64,000 nucleotides of DNA. It comes from Bacillus sp. HMF5848. Its GTDB lineage: Bacteria; Bacillota; Bacilli; Bacillales; HMF5848. This document shows positions 17,288-24,932 of this stretch, piece by piece (the first letter of the stretch is position 1; each line of letters opens with the position of its first letter). The position numbers and the translations under genes are program-made. Location: positions 4,329,501 to 4,393,500 of the forward strand of contig NZ_RWIV01000001.1 in assembly GCF_003944835.1 (NCBI RefSeq), in the 5' to 3' direction. Under the pieces are notes generated by a model. It saw only the letters and a list, made by a program, of their open reading frames with translations. It did not search any database and had not been told where the DNA came from.

Positions 17288-18607
17288 ATGATGAAAAAGA
17301 ACGATGTATTATTAATTGGACTTATGTTATTTTCAATGTTTTTTGGGGCAGGTAACTTAATGTTTCCACCGTTTTTAGGAGCTGAAGCCGGTAGTTCCTT
17401 TTGGATAGCAATGGCTGGCTTCATTGCAACAGGGGTAGGCCTTCCCGTTATTGTTCTAGCAGCTATTTCCCTTGTGAGAGGGGGAGCAGAAGCACTTGCA
17501 GATCGTGTTCATCCATTATTTAGTACCGTATTTATTGCTATTGTTTATTTATCTATCGGCCCGTTTCTTGCGATTCCGCGTAACGCAACAGTTGCATTTG
17601 AAATGAGCTTAAAACCGTTTATGAATAGTAGTAGCACGCTATCATTGCTGCTGTTTTCACTCGTATTTTTTGGTCTTGTATATGTTGTCAGCTTAAACGA
17701 ATCTAAAATGATGGATTATATGGGGCGCTGGATTACACCGGCTTTATTATTATCTATTTTAGTTTTAAGTGTAGTAGCATTCATTCGTTTAAATAGTGGG
17801 TTCGCGGCACCTGTTGAGCGCATGCAAGAGGGGGCATTCTTTAAAGGGTTCCTAGATGGCTATGCGACGATGGATGCTCTTGCTTCTTTAGCTTTCGGTA
17901 TTGTTATCATTAGCGCATTAAAACAGAAAGGAATATCTGATCGAAAATCTGTGTTTCGGTACACGTTATCAATCGGTCTTATTGCTGGTGCCGCACTTGC
18001 TTTCGTATATATCGTGCTAGGTGTCATGGGTGCTAAAATGGTAGCCTTCGGCAGTTACACAAACGGGACGGAAATTTTATCTGCTTCAGCCTCTCTGTTA
18101 TTCGGTTCGGCTGGTAGCATCTTGCTTGGCATTATATTTACTTTAGCATGCTTCACTACGTGTGTCGGATTAACAACAGCATGTGGGCAATATTTTTCAA
18201 AGGTTTGGCCTCGTGTTAGCTATAAAACCGTCGTTGTTGTTGTAACTCTAGTTAGTTTAGGACTTGCTAACTTAGGATTGAACCAAATACTAACTGTATC
18301 AGTGCCGTTCTTAGTAATGGCATACCCATTAACGATTGTTCTAGTTGTTTTGGCTTTCCTACATCCATTATTTAAAGGCTCTCATTCTGTATATGTGGGT
18401 GCGATGACTATGACAGGCTTAGTCGCCCTATACGAAGGAATTAAGGCCACGGGGCTTTCTTTTGGAGTGGTAGATGAAATGATGAATCTTTTGCCATTTG
18501 CTAGCTATAGTCTAGGCTGGATACTTCCTGCCATTGTTGGTGGCATAACCGGTTATCTCATGACAAGTAAGCAACGTATTAATACACCAAGGCAAAAGGC
18601 TGCCTAA
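17288..18607 (+). CDS. brnQ: Branched-chain amino acid transport carrier (LIVCS family)
   Basis: 439 residues with about twelve hydrophobic segments. The N-terminus has the family motif LMLFSMFFGAGNLMFPP and, further on, ACFTTCVGLTTACGQYF. BrnQ proteins import isoleucine, leucine and valine with sodium or protons. Start ATG (doubled ATGATG) follows AAGGAGAG. Control by the isoleucine-type T-box directly upstream agrees with this substrate. Confidence 0.95.
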   Translation: MMKKNDVLLIGLMLFSMFFGAGNLMFPPFLGAEAGSSFWIAMAGFIATGVGLPVIVLAAISLVRGGAEALADRVHPLFSTVFIAIVYLSIGPFLAIPRNATVAFEMSLKPFMNSSSTLSLLLFSLVFFGLVYVVSLNESKMMDYMGRWITPALLLSILVLSVVAFIRLNSGFAAPVERMQEGAFFKGFLDGYATMDALASLAFGIVIISALKQKGISDRKSVFRYTLSIGLIAGAALAFVYIVLGVMGAKMVAFGSYTNGTEILSASASLLFGSAGSILLGIIFTLACFTTCVGLTTACGQYFSKVWPRVSYKTVVVVVTLVSLGLANLGLNQILTVSVPFLVMAYPLTIVLVVLAFLHPLFKGSHSVYVGAMTMTGLVALYEGIKATGLSFGVVDEMMNLLPFASYSLGWILPAIVGGITGYLMTSKQRINTPRQKAA

Positions 18608-18650
18608 CATATATTAAGCCCGTAGAGCATGTCTACGGGCTTAGTATATG
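18608..18650. terminator. Strong hairpin after brnQ
   Basis: Perfect 12-bp core (TAAGCCCGTAGA / TCTACGGGCTTA) extended by CATATA / TATATG, right after the brnQ stop. It has no clear T-run, so it may end or protect the transcript. Confidence 0.65.
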
Positions 18651-18662
18651 TTAGACTTCAAT

Positions 18663-18866
18663 GTTGATTTTCGCTCCACTGCACTCGCTTCCGCGGACGG
18701 TTCGGAAACCTCCGACGCACAGGACATCTGGCTAGTGCCGACAATGCGCCAGAACGGAAACCTGCAGGTGGCTGGTCATGCGAGCGTTGCGACAGGACGT
18801 GGCGCTCTGAGTCTTTTTGTCTTCTATCATGTGCTTCGCTACTATTAAAAGTATTTAAAAATCAAC
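18663..18866. repeat. GC-rich intergenic repeat with GTTGATT ends (copy 2)
   Basis: Begins GTTGATTTTCGCTCCACTGC and ends AAAAATCAAC, with the same terminal GTTGATT inverted repeat as the copy at 8612 but a different interior that includes ACATCTGGCTAGTGCCGAC. The open frames across it are chance products of its GC content. Confidence 0.55.
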
Positions 18867-18889
18867 AGCTATCTTTGACAAAGCCAAAA

Positions 18890-18994
18890 TTATAAAAATG
18901 TTCCCCAAAATACAAAAAGTAAAGCAGCAAGTCCCATAAAAAATACTCCTACACAAGCTAAACCTAAAGGACTTCCCCAACGGATTTCTTTCAT
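18890..18994 (-). CDS. Tiny membrane protein, 34 residues
   Basis: A short frame with ATG at 18994 behind AAGGAGATGGAAAGT. The product starts MKEIRWGSPLG and then forms a single hydrophobic helix (about residues 9-34) with FVFWGTF at the end. It lies 27 nt downstream of the response regulator gene and on the same strand, so it may be the last member of that operon. No family recognised. The good ribosome binding site and the clean transmembrane profile argue that it is real. Confidence 0.6.
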   Translation of the reverse strand: MKEIRWGSPLGLACVGVFFMGLAALLFVFWGTFL

Positions 18995-19021
18995 ACTTTC
19001 CATCTCCTTATTATTTAGTTA

Positions 19022-19627
19022 TTATTTCAGCCAACCTTTTTTCTTAGCAATACTAATTGCCTCAACACGATTGGTAGCATTGAGCTTACGTAATATTTCC
19101 GACATGTAATTACGAACAGTGCCGTTTGATAAAAATAACATGCTTGCAATTTCCTTTGATGTCTTTCCTTCAGCAGCGCTCTTTAACACATCTAACTCTC
19201 GCTCTGTAAGTGGGTTGGTTTCCTGCCATACTGACAAGGACAGCTCAGGACTTATGATACGTTTCCCCTCTATTATCTTACGAATATATTGTGCGAGCTC
19301 ACTACTAGGACTGTCTTTTAACAAATACCCATGAACACCCGCTTGTATCGCTCTTTGAAAATATCCTGGTCTTGCAAAGGTTGTCAGAATGATAATCTTA
19401 CATGCTTGCCCTTCTTGTTTAACTTTCTCCGCTACATCTAATCCCGTCATGATTGGCATTTCTATATCCATGACACAAATATCTGGATTATGCTTTGTAA
19501 TCAACTCATATGCTTCTTCTCCATTAGCAGCTTCTCCCACAATGATAAAATCATCTTCTAAGCTTAACAAAGCACCAAGTGCTCCTCTTAACATGCCTTG
19601 GTCTTCTGCTAAAACAATTGATATCAT
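19022..19627 (-). CDS. Two-component response regulator, NarL/LuxR type (DesR/YvfU-like)
   Basis: 201 residues: receiver domain (1-120) with Asp54 in CVMDIEMP, Thr in IILTTFARPGYFQRA and Lys in LLKDSP, then a LuxR helix-turn-helix (about 135-195) with LTEREL and GTVRNYMSEILRKL. The RPGYFQRAIQAGVHGYLLKDSP stretch is very close to DesR. It follows the kinase gene by 15 nt. With an ABC transporter rather than a desaturase upstream, the context fits the yvfRSTU or lnrJKLMN type systems of Bacillus better than desKR itself. Confidence 0.9.
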   Translation of the reverse strand: MISIVLAEDQGMLRGALGALLSLEDDFIIVGEAANGEEAYELITKHNPDICVMDIEMPIMTGLDVAEKVKQEGQACKIIILTTFARPGYFQRAIQAGVHGYLLKDSPSSELAQYIRKIIEGKRIISPELSLSVWQETNPLTERELDVLKSAAEGKTSKEIASMLFLSNGTVRNYMSEILRKLNATNRVEAISIAKKKGWLK

Positions 19628-19642
19628 CTAGATTGTCTCTCC

Positions 19643-20767
19643 TTACGCACTCCCTATTAAAGCGTCATTCTCTTTTAGCTTAGGGACCGAAATAACAATT
19701 GATATACCCCCAGATGGATTTTCATGATACTCCCACTTACCTGAGATTAACTGTAGTCTTTCCTGCATCCCTATTATGCCATTTCCCTTTTTAGACATGA
19801 CCTTCATACCAATTCCATTATCAGTTACTTTTAATATAAGAATGCCTTGCCCTTCTTGAAATGTGATCGTACAAGATGTAGCTTGACTATGCTTTACAAT
19901 ATTTGTGACACTTTCCTTTAAGCACATGGCAATGATACTCTCATGTAATTTATTAGCTGTAAAAACCTTTGCTTCTCCTATTACCCTTACTTTTATATTC
20001 GCCGATTGTAATAGAGATTCAATGTCCTCTATCTCATCCATTAATTTAACAACCTTCATATCCGCAACAATTTCTCTAACTTGTTTTAATGTGGAGCGAG
20101 ATGTATGTGCAATATCTTTTGCCTCCTGAATAGCTCTATCAGGGTCTTTACGTACAAGCTTCTCAACTAATTCACTTTTTAAAGTGATAAGCGATAGTGT
20201 TTGACCAAGCGTGTCATGGAGGTCTCTGGCGATTCTTTGGCGTTCCTCGCGTTTAATGAGCTCTTTTATTTGTTGATTTGCAACACTAAGCTGTTCCTGC
20301 ATATCTTGATATTTTACTTGCGCGCTCATAACAAATGGTAAGCACATCATAATGATATATGGTGCAATGATCGAAAAGAATAACCCTGAGAACATTTCAA
20401 CATCGTTTAACCATACTGTAATTGTAATAAGTAACGTGATGGAAGCCGCGAATCCCATCTTTTGATTTTTACCTTCAATAAATGCTACTAAATTAGCAGG
20501 GTAAAATCCCATATAAAAAAAGTAAGGTGAATAGATTAGTGTAAATGCATAAATAATAGCTAGTTCAAGATACATATGAATGGCATTGTACTTTGGGCGC
20601 CAAAAACTATCTCGGTAAATAACTAGAAATAGAAGCATCATGATATAACCTAATACTTCCTTCAACAATGATTCACTTGCTAGCATGTATATAGGATAGG
20701 ATAAATATATAAGCCAGATTAATGGCATATATTGATATTTTTCCGGAAAAAGTCTAAATGATTTCAC
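19643..20767 (-). CDS. Sensor histidine kinase (DesK/YvfT-like)
   Basis: 374 residues. Four or five N-terminal membrane segments (about 12-150), a coiled linker (154-175), the phosphorylation site His184 in ARDLHDTLGQT, and a HATPase domain with KESVTNIVKHS, DNGIGM and GNGIIGMQERL. No extracellular sensor domain is present, as in DesK where the membrane helices sense lipid state. Its start overlaps the stop of the ABC permease by 4 nt (ATGA), a sign that it senses or reports on what the transporter handles. Confidence 0.92.
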   Translation of the reverse strand: MKSFRLFPEKYQYMPLIWLIYLSYPIYMLASESLLKEVLGYIMMLLFLVIYRDSFWRPKYNAIHMYLELAIIYAFTLIYSPYFFYMGFYPANLVAFIEGKNQKMGFAASITLLITITVWLNDVEMFSGLFFSIIAPYIIMMCLPFVMSAQVKYQDMQEQLSVANQQIKELIKREERQRIARDLHDTLGQTLSLITLKSELVEKLVRKDPDRAIQEAKDIAHTSRSTLKQVREIVADMKVVKLMDEIEDIESLLQSANIKVRVIGEAKVFTANKLHESIIAMCLKESVTNIVKHSQATSCTITFQEGQGILILKVTDNGIGMKVMSKKGNGIIGMQERLQLISGKWEYHENPSGGISIVISVPKLKENDALIGSA

Positions 20768-21510
20768 GCTTCTTGAACAGTCCTTTTCTTGGAGATGATA
20801 ATGGCCACCCCCGCAAATATAATAAAGTAAGAGCTTAATAGCAAAATATCCGTTACATTCAAGCCTCTACCAGCTATAATGTTCCATGCTCCTTCACCAT
20901 ATCGATTTGTAGGCATCCACTCACCAATTGTTTGCATAAGTTTCGGCATGGCATCAAGTGGCATCCATAACCCTCCGAGCAGAGCCAATCCTAAGTGAGA
21001 GATGTTCGCAAATATAGATGCTGTATCCACTGTTTTAAATTGTCCTACTACCATACCGAGCGCTAAGAAAGGGAGTACGCCAATCCAAATCCATAGACCA
21101 CTGTATATCCATTGAGAGGTAGCTAAATCAACATCATTTAACAAGCTCCCTGCTAAAAACATGACGATAATAATAACAGCATTGATAATGGATTGTGTAA
21201 ATAGCTTAGCTGCATAGTAAATCCAGGTTGGAAGAGGCGTCACCTTCATTTGCTTAATCCAGCCTTGAGAACCTTCCTGTGCCAAGCCTATGCCAAACGT
21301 ACTAATCGCCGCGCCAACAAGACCAAAAATCGTCATTGACATTAAATAATAGGCATTCCACGCGACACCATCCACTTGCTGAGTATTGCCGACTGTATTG
21401 GAAAAAATAAAATAAAAGGCAACAGGCATAATAACAGAAAATACTAAGAAAAAAGGATTACGTAACGTTCGCACGAGCTCTAATTTGCACTGTGATAATA
21501 ATATATTCAT
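20764..21510 (-). CDS. ABC-2 type transporter permease
   Basis: 248 residues with six hydrophobic segments; the N-terminus and the segment FGLVGAAISTFGIGLAQE fit the ABC2_membrane family of exporters. GGAGGG precedes the ATG. It follows the (frameshifted) ATPase gene by 24 nt and overlaps the kinase gene by 4 nt. Related Bacillus systems expel peptide or polyene antibiotics such as linearmycin. The cargo here is unknown. Confidence 0.88.
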   Translation of the reverse strand: MNILLSQCKLELVRTLRNPFFLVFSVIMPVAFYFIFSNTVGNTQQVDGVAWNAYYLMSMTIFGLVGAAISTFGIGLAQEGSQGWIKQMKVTPLPTWIYYAAKLFTQSIINAVIIIVMFLAGSLLNDVDLATSQWIYSGLWIWIGVLPFLALGMVVGQFKTVDTASIFANISHLGLALLGGLWMPLDAMPKLMQTIGEWMPTNRYGEGAWNIIAGRGLNVTDILLLSSYFIIFAGVAIIISKKRTVQEA

Positions 21511-21534
21511 GATACACCCTCCGATTCCTTCTAA

Positions 21535-22414
21535 TTAATAGGTATTTTTCTTTTCTTTTACAATTGTTTCAAATGCATCTTCTAATCTTCCGCGAGAAAT
21601 TTCTATATCTGATACATCCAAGTTAGCCTTTACGATATGTTTAAGAACATCATCTGTTTCAACTGTGTTTATACATACTTTATTTTCCGACCAAGTTACA
21701 CCCTCCACACCAGGTATGACTAATAACGCGTCCTGGTTTAAACGAAATCATTTTTCTTGTAAAAGTTTTTTTGATTTCTTGCGGAGAGCCATCAGCGGTG
21801 ATTGACCCATTTGTCATGACTAATATTCTATCAGCAGTTTGGTCAGCTTCTTCTAAATAATGCGTGGTAAGAATCACTGTCTTACCTTCTCGCGCCAATG
21901 AGTGAATGGTCTGCCAAAATTGCTTACGAGCCTCCACATCCATTCCAACTGTAGGTTCATCAAGAAACAGCAAATCAGGATTCCCTACAACCGCCAAAGC
22001 AAAATTCAACCTTCGCCTTTGCCCCCCTGAAAGCTTTGTAGCCATCACATTCGCTTGCTGTTCTAGCCCGGCCAACTGCAGTAGTTTGTGTGTTGATATT
22101 GGATTTTTATAATAACTTCGAAACACTTCGATTAATTCTTTAACCTTTACGTTATGAATAATCGCATTCTCTTGAAGTAACGCACCCACTCTATTTTTCA
22201 CCTGCCTACTAGTAAGACTATCACCAAGTATTTTGATAGTTCCTTCTGTAGGCTGAATCAATCCAAGTAACATGGAAATTGTTGTAGTCTTTCCGGCACC
22301 GTTAGGGCCGAGGATGGCAGTTACTTGCCCCTCTTGTATGTCCATCGTAAGGTTGTTTACAGCTATATTGTTTTTAAAAATTTTTGTTACACCTTCACAT
22401 GATATGGCTGTCAT
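21535..22414 (-). pseudogene. ABC transporter ATPase, interrupted by a 1-nt frameshift
   Basis: The first frame (ATG 22414, site GAAGGGAGA) encodes Walker A LGPNGAGKTTT, signature LSGGQRRR and Walker B LLFLDEPTVGMD, then runs off into a short unrelated tail ending at 21680. From about 21735 the +1 frame continues with QDALLVIPGVEGV, DVSDIEISRGRLEDAF and a stop at 21535, exactly the C-terminus expected of ABC-2 partner ATPases. The two parts add up to about 293 residues, the usual length. One extra C in AAACCAGG explains it. It may be a sequencing error, a true inactivating mutation, or recoding. The truncated product keeps the full nucleotide-binding core. Confidence 0.85.
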
Positions 22415-22582
22415 TTTTCTTATTCTCCCTTCGCCGCTTTGTTTATAGTTACATTTTACGTCGTTGGAGATTGCCGCGTTAGTTAGTGATGTCATGAGTT
22501 TGAGATGACTTTTGTCATGAATGTCAGTTGGGAAGTAACTAGGAGGAAGGGGACGCTTGAAGGAGTAGAGAGGATTTATTAA

Positions 22583-22648
22583 ATGAAAAAAGTGTTCGAC
22601 GATCTTTTCACTAATATTGCCAATGAAGTCTTGTTTTTCGGAGGTTAA
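22583..22648 (+). CDS. Possible 21-residue peptide
   Basis: Short frame MKKVFDDLFTNIANEVLFFGG preceded by GAGAGG at nine bases. It is divergent from the ABC/two-component operon and lies in a 490-base gap. The amphipathic body with a double-glycine end could suit a small exported or signalling peptide, but short frames of this size arise by chance. No family recognised. The rest of the gap holds the palindromic repeat at 22681 and nothing else I can support. Confidence 0.25.
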   Translation: MKKVFDDLFTNIANEVLFFGG

Positions 22649-22680
22649 TAGTGATATGTAATGTAGTTCTATGTCGTTTA

Positions 22681-22782
22681 TTGTCGGTACGTGGTACCGT
22701 CATTTTCCGACTTATCTTGCCCCCTTGATATGACTGGGTTTTTCAAACACTGTATTTTGTCGGTACTATGTACCGACAAAAT
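22681..22782 (+). repeat. Paired-palindrome element, copy A
   Basis: Box 1 CGGTAC-GTG-GTACCG (22685-22699) and box 2 with 13-bp perfect arms around GTCGGTAC-TAT-GTACCGAC (22754-22782) flank a 59-bp spacer with the core TTGATATGACTGGGTTTTT. Copies B (26920) and C (54029) share the core and the spacing. Confidence 0.7.
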
Positions 22783-22904
22783 ATAACAAACACTGACTGT
22801 ATTCGACGTAAAAATATTACAACTTCACGTAAACTTCACGTAAACCGTGCTGCCTTAAGCCAATCAGGAACTATACGTGCATCCCGACAAAAAAAGACCT
22901 ACCC

Positions 22905-23690
22905 TCACGGACAAGTCTTCTGCAGATTTTTAAAATATTTCGCTGCTTCTAGCATTTTTGCTCCGGACCAAAACATTTCGCCATCAACTAAAACAACGGG
23001 AACATCAGGAACAATATCCTGCAACTCCTTTTTATGCTTCTCTGAGAACGGAAAAGGCTCACTCGCAAGAAAAATATAATCTACTCTGGCTAATTGAATG
23101 TCCTTTACGTCAACAGCTGGATACCTACTATCCCTATCTGTGAATACATTTTCATAGCCAAGCATCGTTAAAACAGAATTAATATACGTATCGCGACCAG
23201 CAACCATATATGGTTTTCTCCATATGAAGTATGCAACTCGTTTCCTAGACACTTTTCCAAGTTCATGAAACTGCTCACGAATACTACATACTAGTTGTGC
23301 GGCTTTGTCTCTTACATTCAATATAAACCCTAGCTGCTCAATTGTATCGAGGGCAGAGTTTACACTTTGAATTTCAGCTACATACACGGGGAACTCTTTT
23401 TCTAATGTCTCAACAATATCTTTTGTATTTTCCTCTTTCTCCGCTATAATGAGGTCGGGCTTCAACGCGCGAATACGATCTATGTTTATATCTTTCGTAC
23501 CACTAATAGCAGGGACCTTCTCTACTTTATCAATAGGAAATTTACAAAATCTTGTTCTTCCGACAACTTGCTCCTCTAAACCAAGGGCAAACAACGTTTC
23601 TGTAATGCCTGGGACGAGCGATACAATACGCGTCGGTGGGTATGCGTAGCTAAATTGACGACCAACCGCATCAACCATTTGTTTTTTCAA
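22905..23690 (-). CDS. Cytosolic helical-backbone metal receptor (BtuF/FhuD-fold) without signal peptide
   Basis: 261 residues of the class III solute-binding fold: RIVSLVPGITETLFALGLEE at the start, then GTKDINIDRIRALKPDLIIA and a C-terminal lobe with VLVDGEMFWSGAKM. Such proteins normally bind cobalamin, haem or iron-siderophores and are secreted lipoproteins. This one starts MKKQMVDAVGRQFSYAY and has neither a hydrophobic signal nor a lipobox, and no ABC permease or ATPase lies nearby. TTG at 23690 has GAGGTG eight bases upstream. It probably acts inside the cell as a metal or corrinoid binder; this is inference. Confidence 0.8.
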   Translation of the reverse strand: MKKQMVDAVGRQFSYAYPPTRIVSLVPGITETLFALGLEEQVVGRTRFCKFPIDKVEKVPAISGTKDINIDRIRALKPDLIIAEKEENTKDIVETLEKEFPVYVAEIQSVNSALDTIEQLGFILNVRDKAAQLVCSIREQFHELGKVSRKRVAYFIWRKPYMVAGRDTYINSVLTMLGYENVFTDRDSRYPAVDVKDIQLARVDYIFLASEPFPFSEKHKKELQDIVPDVPVVLVDGEMFWSGAKMLEAAKYFKNLQKTCP

Positions 23691-23733
23691 CGCTAGAACA
23701 CCTCAATTTTTAAAATTTATGGAGGTTTACAGT

Positions 23734-24393
23734 ATGAAACGAGTTATAATCACAGGTGCAGGATCCGGACTAGGGAAAGAGCTTGCTCTGTTGTATGCCA
23801 ATCACGATTATGAAGTAATATTAGTAGGGAGATCCTTACAAAAGCTAAAGGACGTACAGACTGAAATCGGAGCAAACGCTTATACTGTTGTTTGTGATAT
23901 TACAAATTATCATAATGTACAGCACACGATACAATCGTTACTAGAAAAGCATCAATCGATAGACATGCTAATAAATAATGCTGGTGTCGGCTACTTCGGT
24001 CCACTTGAGACTTACAGTTTAGAAGAAATGAACACCATCATTGATACGAATGTTAAAGGTACTATTTTTATGACACAAGCATGTTTATCATTTTTCAAAA
24101 AACAACAAAAGGGAACAATCCTCAATATTATTTCAACAGCAGGACTCAAAGGCAAAGTAAACGAATCTGTGTATGTTGCAAGTAAATTCGCTGTCCGTGG
24201 ATTTACAGAAAGTCTGCAAAAAGAGTATGCAGAATCACCACTACATATTACAGCCGTATATATGGGTGGCATGAATACACCTTTTTGGCTAAACAGTCAC
24301 CACATCTCAGATCAAAGCCGCCTTAAAAATCCTGCTGCTGTTGCCCAAACTATTTATAATCAAAATGATGGGCGTCTTGAAATAATTATTTAG
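23734..24393 (+). CDS. Short-chain dehydrogenase/reductase
   Basis: About 219 residues. TGAGSGLGKEL, NNAGVGYFG, serine in IISTAG and YVASKFAV are the cofactor and catalytic motifs. The ATG at 23734 has GGAGG at eight bases; an ATG at 23719 lies on top of that site and is not the start. It is divergent from the metal-receptor gene and its stop overlaps that of the PH-domain gene by 4 nt. It belongs to the YqjQ/DltE-like SDRs with no assigned substrate. Confidence 0.85.
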   Translation: MKRVIITGAGSGLGKELALLYANHDYEVILVGRSLQKLKDVQTEIGANAYTVVCDITNYHNVQHTIQSLLEKHQSIDMLINNAGVGYFGPLETYSLEEMNTIIDTNVKGTIFMTQACLSFFKKQQKGTILNIISTAGLKGKVNESVYVASKFAVRGFTESLQKEYAESPLHITAVYMGGMNTPFWLNSHHISDQSRLKNPAAVAQTIYNQNDGRLEIII

Positions 24394-24761
24394 CTTATTG
24401 CTTGACTTAATAGAGCTGCAAGTGGACGGACATCTGTATGTTTTGTTAGCTGCAGCTCTAATTGATTAATGCCTGATGCATATATTTTTAACTCGGCATC
24501 TAAATCAAATGAACCTGCGCTTTCAACAGAGAAGGCTGAGATTTTCGAAAACGGAATGACCATATATTCCTTCTTTTTACCCGTTAACCCTTGGACGTTT
24601 ATAATGATAAGCTTTGAGTCTGTTATAACTAAACGGTCACGAATTGATTTATATGATAAAAGAACTTCCTCATCTTCAAGTAAAAGAAAGTCATAAATTT
24701 CAAGACCATCATCTTCATGTACTTCAGATAAACCTACGATTTTTGCATACACATCTGCCAT
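24390..24761 (-). CDS. Bacterial PH-domain protein
   Basis: 123 residues, soluble. The beta-rich sequence DEEVLLSYKSIRDRLVITDSKLIII followed by KKKEYMVIPFSKISAFSVESAG is the usual bacterial pleckstrin-homology pattern (PH_1-like). Start ATG follows TTGGAGGG. Convergent with the SDR gene, sharing four bases at the stops. Family members are found in many Bacillus genomes with no defined role. Confidence 0.8.
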   Translation of the reverse strand: MADVYAKIVGLSEVHEDDGLEIYDFLLLEDEEVLLSYKSIRDRLVITDSKLIIINVQGLTGKKKEYMVIPFSKISAFSVESAGSFDLDAELKIYASGINQLELQLTKHTDVRPLAALLSQAIS

Positions 24762-24932
24762 ATGTAAAACCCTCCAAAACTATGATATTACTATTGTACT
24801 AGAATACACTCGATAAACAACATATATTAGAAAGAAAATTTAAACTATTTTTTATTTAAAAATTATTGCACATGCCATATAATTAGATATACGAAATAAT
24901 TTGATATACCAACATAACAAGGAGGAGATACG

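Noticed and set aside
18648-18848. 66-codon open frame after brnQ
   Set aside because: Coincides with the GC-rich GTTGATT repeat; no ribosome site and no protein-like pattern.
22415-22904. Cobalamin riboswitch near the BtuF-like gene
   Set aside because: The BtuF-like gene is transcribed away from this gap and no B12-box type sequence was seen on either side.
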